Part shown: positions 1 to 12,211 of the stretch, piece by piece
How positions within the stretch are numbered: position 1 is the first letter of the stretch
Layout of the letters: each line of letters begins with the position of its first letter
DNA from: Urophycis tenuis
Taxonomy: Eukaryota > Chordata > Actinopteri > Gadiformes > Phycidae
Reading direction: 5' to 3'
Assembly (NCBI GenBank): GCA_036785325.1
Contig: JAXIVH010000008.1
Location: 4,675,374-4,739,373, forward strand
Length of the DNA stretch: 64,000 bases
Made by a program: the position numbers and the translations under genes
Notes under the pieces: model-generated
What the model was told of the DNA's origin: nothing
Database searches by the model: none
The model's input: the letters and a program-made list of their open reading frames with translations, nothing else

Positions 1-108
1 CAAAGGGCTCCCAGATCTCCTAAAGAGAATAGTTATTGATCACATGACCGCATGATATTACCTCGGGTGATGTGACGCCATCTTTTTTGTCCTTTGGATG
101 TTTTGCAG

Positions 109-169
109 GGTTTGGTCTTCTCGAAGAATCAGTCTGAGGGGGAGATCGATGAGATTCATTCTAAATACA
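109..169 (+). CDS. Exon A (internal, 61 nt) of the unidentified gene
   Basis: The acceptor is TTTTGCAG after a T-rich tract at 82-107; the donor is ACA|GTAAGTG at 170. Read in phase 0 it encodes 20 residues, including QSEGEIDEIHSKY, and leaves one base that joins the next exon to form an Arg codon. Frame +1 relative to this one has a stop. The segment is acidic and probably helical. It is the first exon visible; upstream exons lie outside the window. Confidence 0.6.
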
Positions 170-832
170 GTAAGTGAAGGATTTACCAAGATATCTTTCT
201 TATTCCATTGTGGCCTTTTGGGGGTGTTTGGGGCGCTTTCCCACGCACCCAGCTGTGTGCTTCACATTCCTTAATGAGATGAGTTTTTTGGGGCACCTAA
301 TCAGAATGCATCAGACTAGTGAAGAGATTTGGCAGAAATGTGCGTCTGACTCACTGCAGATGTCTCATTTGATAAATTGACAGCTTTGGGTGGGCAATTC
401 AGATCGGTTCTGTCTTTTTTTGTTCTTGTTAGAGCAGTAATGGGCCCTGCTTAACGGAGCGGCCTGAATGTAGCCCATCTGTAGCGAGTGCCTTGCTAAT
501 CACTCATTCATATTGTGTGTGGGTGTGTGCGTTTGCGTGTTATCGGTCTGAAAAAGTTTCTGAAAGTAGCACTGAGCTGCCCTCCAATCAGGCATCTCAT
601 TTCCCTTAAAAGATTAAATCCATTTCAGCATCAAAGCCTTTTTAGCATTTTAGCATTTTTTTTCTTGGCACTTGATGTGTGCAAGCCGGTGTGAAACGCC
701 GCGGCCAATCGCGGCCCCCGTAGCAATGCCCCATCAAGCCCCCCATGTCTGTTGCATTTGCCGCCTTTCCACTGAGTGGGAATCACCACTCAGACACCTG
801 TGAATGTGAATGTCTCGTCGGCCGCGCGTCGT

Positions 833-838
833 CACACA

Positions 839-876
<38 letters not shown>

Positions 877-901
877 CACACTCACACTCACACACACACA
901 C
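833..901. repeat. (CA)n compound microsatellite
   Basis: CA repeats interrupted by TA and by four CACACT hexamers, flanked by GC-rich sequence. Confidence 0.95.
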
Positions 902-1187
902 GGCGAGGCTGAGGCGAAGTGCGTGTGTTTGATCCCCAAAGGTTGTGCGTGTTGGAGTGGCGGGTTACGCCGTGACGGAGATGGAAGGGCTCTCCGCGCC
1001 GTGACCCTCTGATGGGGCCCCCTGCAGGGCAGGCACGTCCACGCGGCTAGAGCCTGGGAGTTAATTAAATATCACACACGCACGCGGTATGCTGTCCTGT
1101 TAGCCACGCCGCCTTCCGCTGTGAATGCTAATGCAAAACAACCCCTGGGCCCCGCGCTAGGTTATCCTTGTTTTGAGGTCGGTCGTT

Positions 1188-1263
1188 TTCGTTGTCGTTG
1201 TTGTTGTTGTTGTTGTTGTCCCAGGCGTCAGAGAAGTGTACCCCCCCCCCCCCCCCCCCCCCC
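1188..1263. repeat. (GTT)n followed by a 23-base poly-C run
   Basis: GTT repeats at 1188-1219, then a spacer of about 20 bp, then 23 consecutive C at 1241-1263. Confidence 0.95.
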
Positions 1264-2312
1264 GGTGCTGCAGTGTGTCCCTGAGACACGCTGGCTCCCA
1301 TTCACAGAGTCGGAGGAGACGCTTGTGAGTGCAGCGGAGTGACTTCAAGTGAATGAGGAATGGGTGTGACCGACAGCTCTATTAATAGACGCCCGGTGCT
1401 TTCCTGGGCGCGTCGGGGGATGGTGAGTCACGGCCGTCACCGCGGGCTGCCGAGCGCGGAGAGACGGGCTGAATATGAGGCCAGGCGTGAGTAAGCACCG
1501 CAGCCTCCGGTCTGACGCTGCTCGGATGGGTGCTTCTGTTAGGAGGGATGTAGGTGATGTTAAATATTACATTATACTATGGACCAGTCTTTTCATTCTA
1601 TTGGAAGTTGAAGTTCAAACTAATGGATAAAGGGATTGTCTTTTCATTGAACTGAAATAAAACTGCATGACAGTTATATATCGTATGTAGTTATATATTA
1701 TAACACATGTACGGACGCAGGGAAATGATCTGCAAACTGACTCATTGACTTGAGGAAGTCTACGCACGTGGCGAACAGTCCTCAATCCAGTAACAGTTAA
1801 AGTAACTTAAGGGAAAATACAAAGTATGTTGTATATACAGTATATACCGGTATTATATAGACTCAACAGAAGATGTGCGACCATGTGGATGAACCCAATG
1901 AAACGATGAGATTGAGCCCCTCCCAGTGAGCAGGTGGGAGAATCCATGATACATCAGGAACCTCTGAGTCCACTCCAGCTGTGTGCTCAGGGGGGGGTCG
2001 GTGGGTCTGTAAATACAAAGAGTTTTGGTCCAGACCTGCTGTATGCAACGTGTCTGGAGGGAACTTCTGAAGTCATGAATTGGTGCCATAAGTAGAATAG
2101 AGTTGAAGAGAACTAGTGCAGCTCTGTTGGCCCGGCGGGGGGTCTCGATGGGCTTGAGGGGTTTTGGGGGTGTCAGTAGCAAGACTCTTGTGAACAAAGA
2201 CATCAAATAAGATATAGACTGTATATAGAATAAGAGCTATTAATGATGGAGAGAACGAGAAAAGAGTGATAGAAAAAAAAACAATGGAGACAACAAAATA
2301 AAAAGAGTAAAG

Positions 2313-2471
2313 GTGCATTTAGCTTTTGTCCAAAGGGACTTACAATCAGTACATGTGTGGGGTTCGACATGTGGACAGTTGGAGGAGGAGGGGGATCGAA
2401 CCGCCGACCCTACGGTGAGTGGACGACCCGCTCTGTCCACCCGCTCTACCCACTGAGCTACTGCCGCCCCA
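2313..2471 (-). mobile_element. tRNA-derived SINE, copy 1 (minus)
   Basis: Read on the minus strand it begins GGGGCGGCAGTAGCTCAGTG (A-box-like) and contains GGTTCGATCC (B box). It ends with the fish SINE tail, here TTGTAAGTCCCTTTGGACAA. The same head and tail recur at 4694, 6876, 38648 and 45842. No clear target-site duplication is visible in the A-rich flanks. Confidence 0.85.
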
Positions 2472-2887
2472 GAAAAAACCCAAAAAAGCTGTAGAAAAAT
2501 GATGGAGGGAATAAAAAATCCCAGAAAGAAACACGATCGAGAGAACAAGAAATTGAGAAAACAAAGTCTTATTCAACATGCACGGCACTACCGTTGTGAC
2601 TTGGCAACACATGAAGTCAACCTCTTTGCTGAGCGGGCTTAGCCCAGATGCACGGTACACAAAGCTGTGCTCTAACTACATTGGTGTGTGCTTATCTGTT
2701 TGTAAATCCCCACCAGTCACAGGGGAACATGAGCGACATAAGTGAGTAAGTTGAGCTGGAGGAGGATTCAATCAGGAGGAAGCCTCTGGTCCTCCTATGG
2801 CTTGTGATGAGAGGTGATTTATTGAGGTTAACAATTCCCTCGGCCTGTGATGCGTTCCCAGCTCCTATAGTTTGCAAGGCTACACTT

Positions 2888-2890
<3 letters not shown>

Positions 2891-2928
<38 letters not shown>
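2891..2928. repeat. (TG)n microsatellite
   Basis: Nineteen uninterrupted TG units. Confidence 0.95.
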
Positions 2929-2930
<2 letters not shown>

Positions 2931-3819
2931 ACATCTCTTAGTGTTTACTGCAGATATTCGAAATGGCAAATGATGATGGGGGTTTTTGTTTGCTAGTCCT
3001 GTTAGCCCAGTGGAGTTTAGAGTAATTAGCCAATGTGATACCAGGAGCACGCTGCTGGTGACAAACAAGCACGCCTCACCAGCATTATCAATAGAGAGGC
3101 ATTACTGCAAAATTGACATCTGGTTGACACAAATTACATTCTTGGGTAAACTCAAATTTATAATCTTTTGAAAAATGCAGCTTGTTCCGAAAAAAAAATC
3201 TAATAAATCTAATTGCAGTTGCTCTGTTCATGTCCGTCAGCTTTGAAATGAAATGATTACCTTGAAATTGAGTTGTGTCTTCACGTTGTTAGACCCCTGC
3301 CTGCTCTGCCTACTCCCAGCCAGCAGACGCCCTGCGCTCGCCCGGGTCCTGCTGCACGTGTGCTGGCAACCCACGTTTCTTATTGTATTTCGCGGGGGCT
3401 GCCCTTGACAGAGGTGCATTTAGGGTTTATTTTGTTAGCTTGTTAGCTAGCTTTGCGTGGTTTGACAGACAGTTTCCTGTGTCCTGCTGTCTCGTCTCGC
3501 GCCGGGGGCCTGGTCATCGTTGCTGCGAGTTTAAACGTTAAAACATGACAGCCCTGTGCACCGCCACCCCTTTTTTTTTGGAAGGATGTCAGACCCTGGG
3601 GAGTCATGTGACAAAGTTCAATGCTGTGCCGGGGAAAACGAGTCTGCTGATGTGAGCGGTGACATCATGCGTTCCGCGGCTCCCGTTGCGTCTGAGCGGC
3701 GTGTTGTATTCCGCCTCGCCGCTGGATCGCCGCTGACAGTTGGCGGCTCGAGGCGATGTCGTCTTGGCTGACTTCCTGTCCGTCAGCCAACACGCTCCCT
3801 CCTCCTCCCCTCGTCCCTC

Positions 3820-3887
3820 CTCGTCCCTTTAGACCATTTCCCTCAGGGATCAATAAAGTATGTCTGTCTGTCTGTCTGTCTGTCTGT
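3820..3887 (+). repeat. Retroelement-like tail with (GTCT)n
   Basis: CATTTCCCTCAGGGATCAAT, then AAAGTAT, is followed by GTCT tetranucleotides at 3861-3887. A GGGATnAATAAAGTAT motif leading into a tetranucleotide repeat is a familiar 3' tail of degraded fish retroelements. A related degenerate copy lies near 28145. Family not assigned. Confidence 0.5.
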
Positions 3888-4693
3888 GAAGGCGGGCCTT
3901 GCGTGACTCCTGTGTCTTTTTCCTGGCAGCTTCTCTTTCTTCAGACGGTTTTATTCGCTTGCCGCGTTGGGTTGCGTGGAGCCGTTCCTGGGAGCGTCGG
4001 GATTGGTAGCCTCGCCCGTTCCTCCGGTGTCAGTCCACTCTGAAATCCTGCTGCCCGCCCCTGAACACACAGGAAGGACCGCCCCTTTGTGGAGCACTCT
4101 CTCCTGATTGGATAAAGTGGGAACGGGAGATACAGTTTTCTGTTCAGTGCAGAGTGGAGGTGCTGGGAGACTCTATGTCAGTGATCGCTTGTAGGAAGAT
4201 AGATATTTAACACTTCTTCTCACAAATCAAGAGGCCTAACACCTTGAACCTGCACCCCCACACTTGCCGGCTGTCATAATAAATGCGGAGCCTCTGGTGT
4301 TTAATAGTTCTGGTGTATTATCTGAGGGTGATTGAATGTCTGGTATTTGCAGTGTGTGGAAAAGATGGCCGACTGAACCTCGGTGTGTCTGAACTGGGTG
4401 TGACCCCGCGAGGCCACAGCCTCAATGGGAGGGTCCTGTGGAAGACCCTTCAATCATTTGAGTGTCTCGTGAAAGTATTCATTAGACTGGACCTTCAACG
4501 CTCCTCCCTGAAGAGGGCAGGACCTTCTAACAAACAGGAATGATGAAGGAGCAAACGGAGCACTTTCCCCGCTGAAAAGCGATGAAATGATGGCACGGGA
4601 AATGTGTTTGCGTGACAGAAGATCACAATGCTACTCATGCCTTCTTTCCCCCCATAGCTTCCTATAATGTCCTGTTCCCACGCCCCTATGACG

Positions 4694-4878
4694 GGGCGCC
4701 AGTAGCTCAGTGGGCAGAGCGTCCACTAACCGAAGGGTTGGCAGTTCGATCCCCACCTCCAACTGTCCACATGTCAAAGTGTCCTTGAGGAAGACACTGA
4801 AGCCCACAAATGCATGATAATTGCACTGATTGTAAGTCACTTTGGACAAAAGCGTCTGCTAAATGCCCTGAATGTAAA
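4694..4878 (+). mobile_element. tRNA-derived SINE, copy 2 (plus)
   Basis: Head with AGTAGCTCAGTGGGCAGAGC, B box AGTTCGATCCCC, a body with GAGGAAGACACTGAAGCCC, and tail TTGTAAGTCACTTTGGACAA, then AAGCGTCTGCTAAATG. It is nearly full length. A short stretch is missing from the head compared with other copies (GAGCGTCCACTAACC instead of GAGCGGGTCGTCCAC). Confidence 0.85.
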
Positions 4879-5420
4879 TAACGTCCATGCACGGGTCCTG
4901 GTGTCACAACAACAGGGCTAGGCAAGAGAATGTGAAAGGCGTGGAGAGCTAATGCAGACCATGTTACCGAAGAGCAGAGAGCTCACCTAAACTCAATTTA
5001 CTTTCATAAACAGGAGACTCGCAAGAATGCTCCGCTCCACGAGGCTATCTCAGAGAGCCAAGGGCCCATTTCCTCTCGTCTTTGTCACTGTTTAGAAAAA
5101 AAAGGGAGTTTAAAGAAATGCCTGCTGCTGGTAGGTGTATAATTGGTCAATATTTTATCGAGTAGTCTGGCTTCACTCTGCTGAAAGCTGGTAATCCATA
5201 CCAGTCTCTCCAGCAGCTCGACCACGTTGTGGGGCTGTGACGCTTGCAGGAGACGTTTGTTGTCCCTAAAGCAAAGCTAATCGAGTTCCCCGTGCGACGA
5301 AATCCATAATGTGCTGCACTCTATACCTGAGTGGTTTCTCGACAAGGAAACTGCAAACGTGAAATTAACTGAATCAGGAGCACCCAGATGACGACCTCAT
5401 GTATTTACATACATGGCATA

Positions 5421-5450
5421 CGCACACGCACACACACACACACACACACA
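5421..5450. repeat. (CA)n microsatellite
   Basis: CA repeat with two CG interruptions at the left edge. Confidence 0.9.
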
Positions 5451-5689
5451 ATCCCACCCTGATGGGAGTCCATTATGTTGAGCTGTTAGTGTATTGCTTG
5501 TTTTACCTTTATGCCCGGGTTCTGGTCTTATCTGGTCTTATCTGGTCTGTCTAATCCTACAAACACAGCCTCCACTGAAGTGTTAAAACCACGCTGCTTG
5601 TGGATTGACTGTTGAACTTTGAGTTTCAATATTTCAACCGTTGCCTTCAGTGTCTCTATTTCCCCTCCCTGACCTTGTGTGCCGTGGTT

Positions 5690-6010
5690 CTCTTTCAAGT
5701 GGGCGGCTAAAATGGCCGTCGGAAGATACATAGAGCGTGTTCACCGCGTCCTCCACCAGACCGCACTGCGTCATGTGACTGCGTCATGTGACCGCAGCGT
5801 CTCCCCGTCAGCCGCCAGGCCGGGTCACACCGGGCTGCGGGCGACGGGACCCGGTTCAGCCCGGCGCGGGGCGGGGGACTGAGGTACGGGCGGGTCCGGT
5901 CTAGCTGGACCTGCTGAGCGAGATGAGTGGCACCGTCCGGGTCAAAGGTTTATCCTCCAATAAGGACGAGAGCCCCGGCTGAACCGAGGCGCAAGGGAAC
6001 CAGAAACACA
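5690..6010 (+). promoter_or_regulatory. CpG-rich block with tandem GTCATGTGAC motifs
   Basis: CpG-dense sequence inside intron A-B. It contains GTCATGTGAC at 5770-5779 and 5783-5792 (E-box type sites known for USF/MITF/TFE factors), a GC box GGGGCGGGG near 5866, and a possible donor GACTGAG|GTACGG at about 5882. A short frame opens at AAAATGGCC (about 5710). It may be an internal or alternative promoter; no transcript evidence can be seen from sequence alone. Confidence 0.35.
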
Positions 6011-6875
6011 GACGGTTCTGGTGGAACTGGACCTCGAACCCGTGGACAGGATCCTGCTGGTGTTTTGATCACCACCATTTTCTTCAGAGATTGCTTCAAA
6101 AAAACCTTGTCATTAAGATAAAAACTATAATGATAATCTAATATGATGTATGATCCCAGCAGGTGTTTGGGTTTGATGTGAGCCGGGTTCTGCGTATTTT
6201 ATACTAAAATGTTCTGAATTCCCTGCAAAAGAACCCCGGGTAAATCGTAATGTGTGGCTATTTCGGTCCTGAATGTTTTACCATGAAATGGACAAACGCA
6301 CCATGCTCTCTCCTGTCTGTGAACAACATGCATCTCATGCTGAACGACATCAGCATATTCACCAGGAGTGAGGCACCCCACCACCAAACCTACCATACAG
6401 CACTGTATAACAAAGGTCAGACCACTGAATACATTCAGTTTTTAGTTTGTTGTTGTTGGGGGGTTTTTTTGGACAAAAATCCCATTTCAAATGACCAAAT
6501 CTAGTGTATTTTCTTATCCGTTAGTCTTCAGTGTCACGGTCTCAGGTTCAGTTCTCTGCTGCCTCCACGTTTTCCTTTAGCTGCCCAAACTCATCTAAAG
6601 GTCAGCACACCCCACACTCTGCTCAAGTGGGAAGGCCTTTTAGCACCTTTACACTCATAGTGTGATCGAGTTATAGTGACTCAGATGTGTCCACAGCCCA
6701 GGGAAAATGGCCGTCTTCTAGCTATGTCCGCGTGACGAGAGCTCCTTTAATGCATAACCTCTGGGATTTATAGATTGTTTACCTCAGCTGGCTCTTGTTT
6801 GGGTTCAGGTGAACCGAGGACACATTTTTTCCATTTTGTTGTCCTGATTTGGATTTTTTTTTTTAAATACTGAGC

Positions 6876-7511
6876 AGTAGCTCAGTGAACAGAGCGGGTC
6901 GTCCACTAACCATAGGGTCGGCGGTTTGATCCCCTTGATCCCCCTCCTCCAGCTGTCTGCATGTCGAAGTGTCTTTGAAGAGACACTGAACCCCAAATTG
7001 CTCCCTAGGTGCTAAACACAGCAGCCCACTGCTGCTATGTACCATAGGATGGGTCAAATGAACACAGCAGCCCACTGCTGCTATGTACCATAGGATGGGT
7101 CAAATGAACACAGCAGCCCACTGCTGCTATACCATAGGATGGGTCAAATGAACACAGTAGCCCACTGCTGCTATACCATAGGATGGGTCAAATGAACACA
7201 GCAGCCCACTGCTCCTATGTACCGTAGGATGGGTCAAATGAACACAGCAGCCCACTGCTCCTATGTACCATAGGATGGGTCAAATGAACACAGCAGCCCA
7301 CTGCTCCTATGTACCGTAGGATGGGTCAAATGAACACAGCAGCCCACTGCTCCTATGTACCATAGGATGGGTCAAATGAACACAGCAGCCCACTGCTGCT
7401 ATGTACCACAGGATGGGTCAAATGAACACAGCAGCCCACTGCTCCTATGTACCACAGGATGGGTCAAATGCAGAGAACACATTTCGTTCCCATAAAAATG
7501 ACCGATAAAGG
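6876..7511 (+). mobile_element. tRNA-derived SINE, copy 3, with expanded body
   Basis: The head AGTAGCTCAGTGAACAGAGC, B box-like GGTTTGATCCCC and body AGAGACACTGAACCCCAAAT match the other SINEs. The body then repeats ten times as a 46-bp unit, and the element resumes with GTCAAATGCAGAGAACACAT at about 7460 and ends near AATGACCGATAAAGG. The minisatellite therefore arose by tandem duplication within the SINE. Confidence 0.8.
7014..7472. repeat. 46-bp minisatellite inside the SINE (about 10 copies)
   Basis: Unit built from CACAGCAGCCCACTGCTGCT, then ATGTACCATAGGATGGGTCA, then AATGAA. Two copies lack the TGT triplet; others vary as CTGCTCC and ACCGTAGG or ACCACAGG. Ten GGATGGGTCAAATG motifs can be counted. 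Confidence 0.95.
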
Positions 7512-7605
7512 CCGAGAGGTCCTCTCTCTCTCTTCTAACAACAGAGCGAGCGTGCGAGCGTCTTCAGACTCCTCACGGCGTAACAAACTGCGTTTTATCT
7601 TACAG

Positions 7606-7725
7606 GGAAGCAACACAGCGCTGCCTTTTCCCGCCTTGTGGCCCAGGTCAAAGGTCGCCTGAAGGCCGGCGTCAAGCAGGACGTGGTTCCAGAGAGAGCC
7701 GTGGCCGAGGGATCCCAGCGCTCAG
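7606..7725 (+). CDS. Exon B (120 nt) of the unidentified gene
   Basis: Acceptor TTTTATCTTACAG ends at 7605; donor CTCAG|GTACGG is at 7726. With the single base carried from exon A it encodes RKQHSAAFSRLVAQVKGR and then a run ending EGSQRS, leaving one base. The basic, heptad-like pattern suggests an amphipathic helix. Exon B starts only about 95 bp after a SINE that carries an internal minisatellite (6876-7511). The next intron is short (250 bp). Confidence 0.7.
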
Positions 7726-7975
7726 GTACGGAAGGAGCCATTGTGTTCTCGGTGGAAGAGACGCGGGCTGGAACATGAGCGGCATGCCACCAGGATATCC
7801 TTCAGCCTGTTTTCAATGAAGCTGGGATTTAATTACCGGGAGAGGGGGCGGGGAGAGTGGGGGGTCAGCAGGTTAGCTAATTCCTCCTCAGTATGAATCC
7901 CAACTCTGCTCAGTCTGATCCTATGGACATGTTTACCATGAGCCCACCTGCGGTCACCACTTGATTAACCCGCAG

Positions 7976-8105
7976 GATCAAAGGCCCCCAGGGAGTGCGT
8001 GGAGGGTCTGTCCCTGACGCTCCAGACCAGCCCGGAGCCGCTGTCGGTGGACGTGGAGGATGTGGCCCCGCTCAGCCCCTCTGGGAGTGACGTGTCCATC
8101 AGCAG
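7976..8105 (+). CDS. Exon C (130 nt) of the unidentified gene
   Basis: Acceptor TTAACCCGCAG ends at 7975; donor ATCAGCAG|GTGGGC is at 8106. One carried base gives a Gly codon, and the frame stays open through TLQTSPEPLSVDVEDVAPL and SPSGSDVSIS, leaving two bases. The composition (Ser, Pro, Asp, Val) points to a disordered, possibly phosphorylated linker. The following intron is about 8.7 kb and holds the 17-bp minisatellite and a strong CpG island. Confidence 0.7.
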
Positions 8106-11100
8106 GTGGGCCCCAACCATGCTGTACTTTCTGACCCGCTTCTGCCGCACCCCTGGAAAGTATTTTTCCTGGGATTGGTGTATTGCCAAACAAGCACTTG
8201 GCCTTTGTTGTGACTTTGTTTGTTTAGTTTTGTCTCCGCCCCGAGGGAAGTGCTGCAGTGGTGATGCTGGCGCGAGACCTCTTTGCTTCTGAGATTAGTT
8301 TGCCCGTGTTTCTGTCATGTGCTTTCCTACGGGCCTGTAGGGCAACAGTCCCTGCAAGCTTGTGAACTTGTAATTGAATCTCGCGTCGTCGTGCAGCGTC
8401 CTGGAGGTAACAACCGTTAATCAACCACGATCTCCGTCGTCTCGCCCATTCTGGGAGGATTCCTCGCGCACACTTGACCACGTCTGCCCACCACATATTT
8501 CTTATATAATATAGAATAATGGTCACGCTACGCAGAGCTTCTCCCACTGACCCGAGTTCTTTATGGGTTTTCTCCCTGAGCGGTGGACCTCGCGGGTCAC
8601 AGCCCACTCGTCTGAGTGATGTTTCATTTAAAGATGCTTTTGCAGGCGCATCGTAATGTTGTTGATGAGTGTGGTACCGCCGTCCTCGGGGGGCGGCTCT
8701 CTGCTCTGTCTGCTGCTGACGGACTGAAGTGAGGATGGGTGTCTTTGTGTTGCGGGGGGGAGCGAGAGAGTCTTCATCGTCGACGCGGGCTCGACGAGGT
8801 GTTCGGTTGCGTTCACGTCAAGCGGCGTATTCACCATTTCATCGATGACAGTTTCCTCGCCGCGTTCACATAATTGCTGCCATTATCTGCGGTAATAGCG
8901 TGCGCAGATGTGTGTACTAAGTCATGTACTCATGGAGCGTTTTCTGTGATGGCGTGAGCTGCAGCGCCGGGGGATTTCCGGCGGCGTTGCAGTCGTTTTT
9001 CCGATGAATCACAGCCCTCCTTTCCCATCACGCTGGGGAGGTTGGCGTCAAAGTCTACCGGTCCGTCGTACCGGCAGCCTTCCTCAGAAGGGCCTTTTGT
9101 TTTTCTTTGGTTGTTTCCTGCATGTTATTCTCAGCCAGGTTTCATTTTGTGGCAAACTGTTGCTCTGTCCTCACAAGCCTGCCCTCTCGATCAATGGTTG
9201 GTAATGTTTGACAGGACAGCATCTTTTATTTGTAGACATTTTACATTTTTTTGATAACATTATTGAAATCACTATAGTGCAGCATTGACTCCAGATATGT
9301 CCAAGTTATTTTAAGCTCTGAGCCAGTTGTTATGTTGCACAGTGCGGCACGACATGTGATCTCTGATCCTCTGTGGCCAAACTGATGTTTTTTTAATTCA
9401 GATTGTAATCAGCATTTAGTTCTGAATCTCTGTTTGCATTTGGACAACACGCAGATGTTTAACGAAGAAACAACCAAATATGTTATCTCTAATTAACCGC
9501 TCCATTACGCTGGTGGGGCTATCACACGCACTGTTTAAAAACACAGTGCTGGACGGCAGCCTGCAGATCATCGTCCCACCGTTCCCCTGGTGTGTCTCTG
9601 TGTGTCTGAAGCCCAGAGGGCCGGTCCAGTCTGCCTCCCCGCCCCGCCTCACAGCTCTCAGAGTGCTCCGAGTGGTGCCGCTGTGCGCCCCGGGTCCGCA
9701 GCAGGAGCCCCAAACTGTGAGTGTAATTACAGACCAACGGCCCCGCCTGGCCGCTCTGATTGCCTCGCGGCCGGCCAGGCCCTCCGCGGAGCTCTGGGTG
9801 GGATGTTGATGGCCTCCGGTCTGCACAGTGGACCCACAGAGCTGCCCTTTGCCGGCGCAGAGCAGCCAATCAGCGTGGGTGTGTGGTGGATACGCGGTGG
9901 TCTTTGCGGGCCGTGTTGGCGTCTCCAGCTCATAAAAGCTGAAGGGGCGTCGCGGTGTGCCCAGTGGTTATCTAATAGGGGATGAACCTGTCTTTGTTCG
10001 TGGTGCGCAGTGGTATCTGAATTGCCTATTTGAATGAATCACTGACAATTACACTGTCTGCGCCCTGGAATGATAGCTTAGCAGCCCCTACTCACCGAAG
10101 GAAGGTTCTGAATGTAATGTTAGATCTGTAGAAGCGTGAAACGCAATTGGACCCAGTTCCTCACCGAGTTTGTATTGAGTGGGGCAATTTGGAAAGTGGC
10201 TATTTTTGTTTACGGTCTGTCTAATGGCCCACCTGTGTCTTCCACTGCATCGAGCATTCCTCTCGCGAGAGGCAATGCAAGACATCGCCTTTTTATGCAG
10301 CGTGACGCGGGAGAGTGCAAGCACATCTGGCGACGTCTTAACCTCATGGCTCCGCAGCGCGAACGTGTCTTAAGTATGTCGTTAAAGTAACGGCTTGGTT
10401 TTTTTTTAACTGAAAAGGTTATTTTACACCTTTTCTTTTTCAATGCAAAAGTGTAGCCTTGCTGACTCATAATTGTCCTTCAAATTATAAATTCAAGTTG
10501 GTGAAACTTGGGACAAGAAATTCATATTTTCCCATCAGTATGGCCAGCGTATTGCAGCATCTCTCTCAGTGGATTTGGTAATGATGTTGACGTTGTATTG
10601 AGGCAGGTCAGCTCAGTTCCATGATACATCAGCCAAATTATTTTGTTTTTTCGGTCAGTATAATTTTTACTTTGGCTGCACATCACTGCTGGTTTGTTTA
10701 TTTTGCCTGTGTTGGTTTTATTTGTTCACATTAAATTTAGCTGCAATCGTGAGATTTGGTGCTTGTTGCACAATGAGCTTATTATAATCTGTACATCATT
10801 GGTTTTACTGTGAAGTATTAGGAATTCATGGAACTAATTTTTGCTCTTTGGTCTGTTTATAATTAAGGCATTTGCAGCTCAGTCAAGTTTGTCCTATTTC
10901 ACTTTGAAATCTACAGCCATTCATCGCGCTGTTGGATCAGATCATTTGAAATCAATCTACATCGCCGCAACTTCCAAGCACCAATAATTGTTGTCTAATA
11001 AAGGGAAAATATTGATGTACCCTCCAACTAACTGCCAACGCAGAATCATTTTTCTTGTGCCCGAACCAAACATGAGATTGTTTTTTGTTCTTGTTCCCAG

Positions 11101-11248
11101 AGTCCCAGAGTTACATTCCGTGTCCAGTGGATAAAGCAGTTGACAGACATACTTTAATGATTCCTGAGTCATTACTTCTATGCATATTTGATCAGATTTG
11201 TATGCACTTATGGACACGAGAGTGGAGCGACACCAAGTGGGTTGTAAG

Positions 11249-12211
11249 TGAGAGGGAACATGACATGAGAGGGAACATGACATGAGAGGGAACATGACAT
11301 GAGAGAGAACATGACATGAGAGAGAACATGACATGAGAGGGAACATGACATGAGAGAGAACATGACATGAGAGGGAACATGACATGAGAGGGAACATGAC
11401 ATGAGAGAGAACATGACATGAGAGGGAACATGACATGAGTGACATGAGAGAGAACATGACATGAGAGGGAACATGACATGAGAGGGAACATGACATGAGA
11501 GAGAACATGACATGAGAGGGAACATGACATGAGAGGGAACATGACATGAGAGGGAACATGACATGAGAGGGAACATGACATGAGAGAGAACATGACATGA
11601 GAGAGAACATGACATGAGAGAGAACATGACATGAGAGAGAACATGACATGAGAGGGAACATGACATGAGAGGGAACATGACATGAGAGGGAACATGACAT
11701 GAGAGGGAACATGACATGAGAGGGAACATGACATGAGAGAGAACATGACATGAGAGGGAACTGGACGAGAGGGAACATGACATGAGAGAGAACATGACAT
11801 GAGAGGGAACATGACATGAGAGGGAACATGACATGAGAGGGAACATGACATGAGAGGGAACATGACATGAGAGAGAACATGACATGAGAGGGAACATGAC
11901 ATGAGAGAGAACATGACAAGAGAGAGAACATGACATGAGAGAGAACATGACATGAGAGGGAACATGACGAGAGGGAACATGACATGAGAGAGAACATGAC
12001 ATGAGAGGGAACATGACATGAGAGGAACATGACATGAGAGAGAACATGACATGAGAGGGAACATGATGAGAGGGAACATGACATGAGAGAGAACATGACA
12101 TGAGAGAGAACATGACATGAGAGGGAACATGACATGAGAGGGAACATGACATGAGAGGGAACATGACATGAGAGGGAACATGACATGAGAGAGAACATGA
12201 CATGAGAGAGA
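11249..12211. repeat. 17-bp minisatellite (about 56 copies)
   Basis: Unit AACATGACATGAGAGGG, varying mainly GAGAGGG/GAGAGAG, with a few shortened units (for example ACATGACGAG). The unit is not a multiple of three and no minus-strand frame contains a stop, so three long overlapping open frames (up to 413 codons) arise with the peptide MFPLMSCSLSCHVPSHV repeating every 17 residues. This is not a gene. Confidence 0.97.

Larger units (their letters stand above)
170..7605 (+). other. Intron A-B (about 7.4 kb)
   Basis: Apart from the microsatellites, three SINE copies and one CpG-rich block listed separately, I see no supported exon here. Stretches 170-830, 1264-2312, 2930-3840, 3890-4690, 4880-5420 and 6060-6870 hold unique sequence without convincing splice pairs. 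Open frames of 60-117 codons on either strand in this interval have no recognisable domain. Confidence 0.5.

Noticed and set aside
4694..4770. Possible tRNA genes at the SINE heads (also near 6876, 2400, 38750, 45950, 62690)
   Set aside because: A and B boxes are present, but the sequences continue into SINE bodies and tails and recur in the same form; they are tRNA-derived SINEs.
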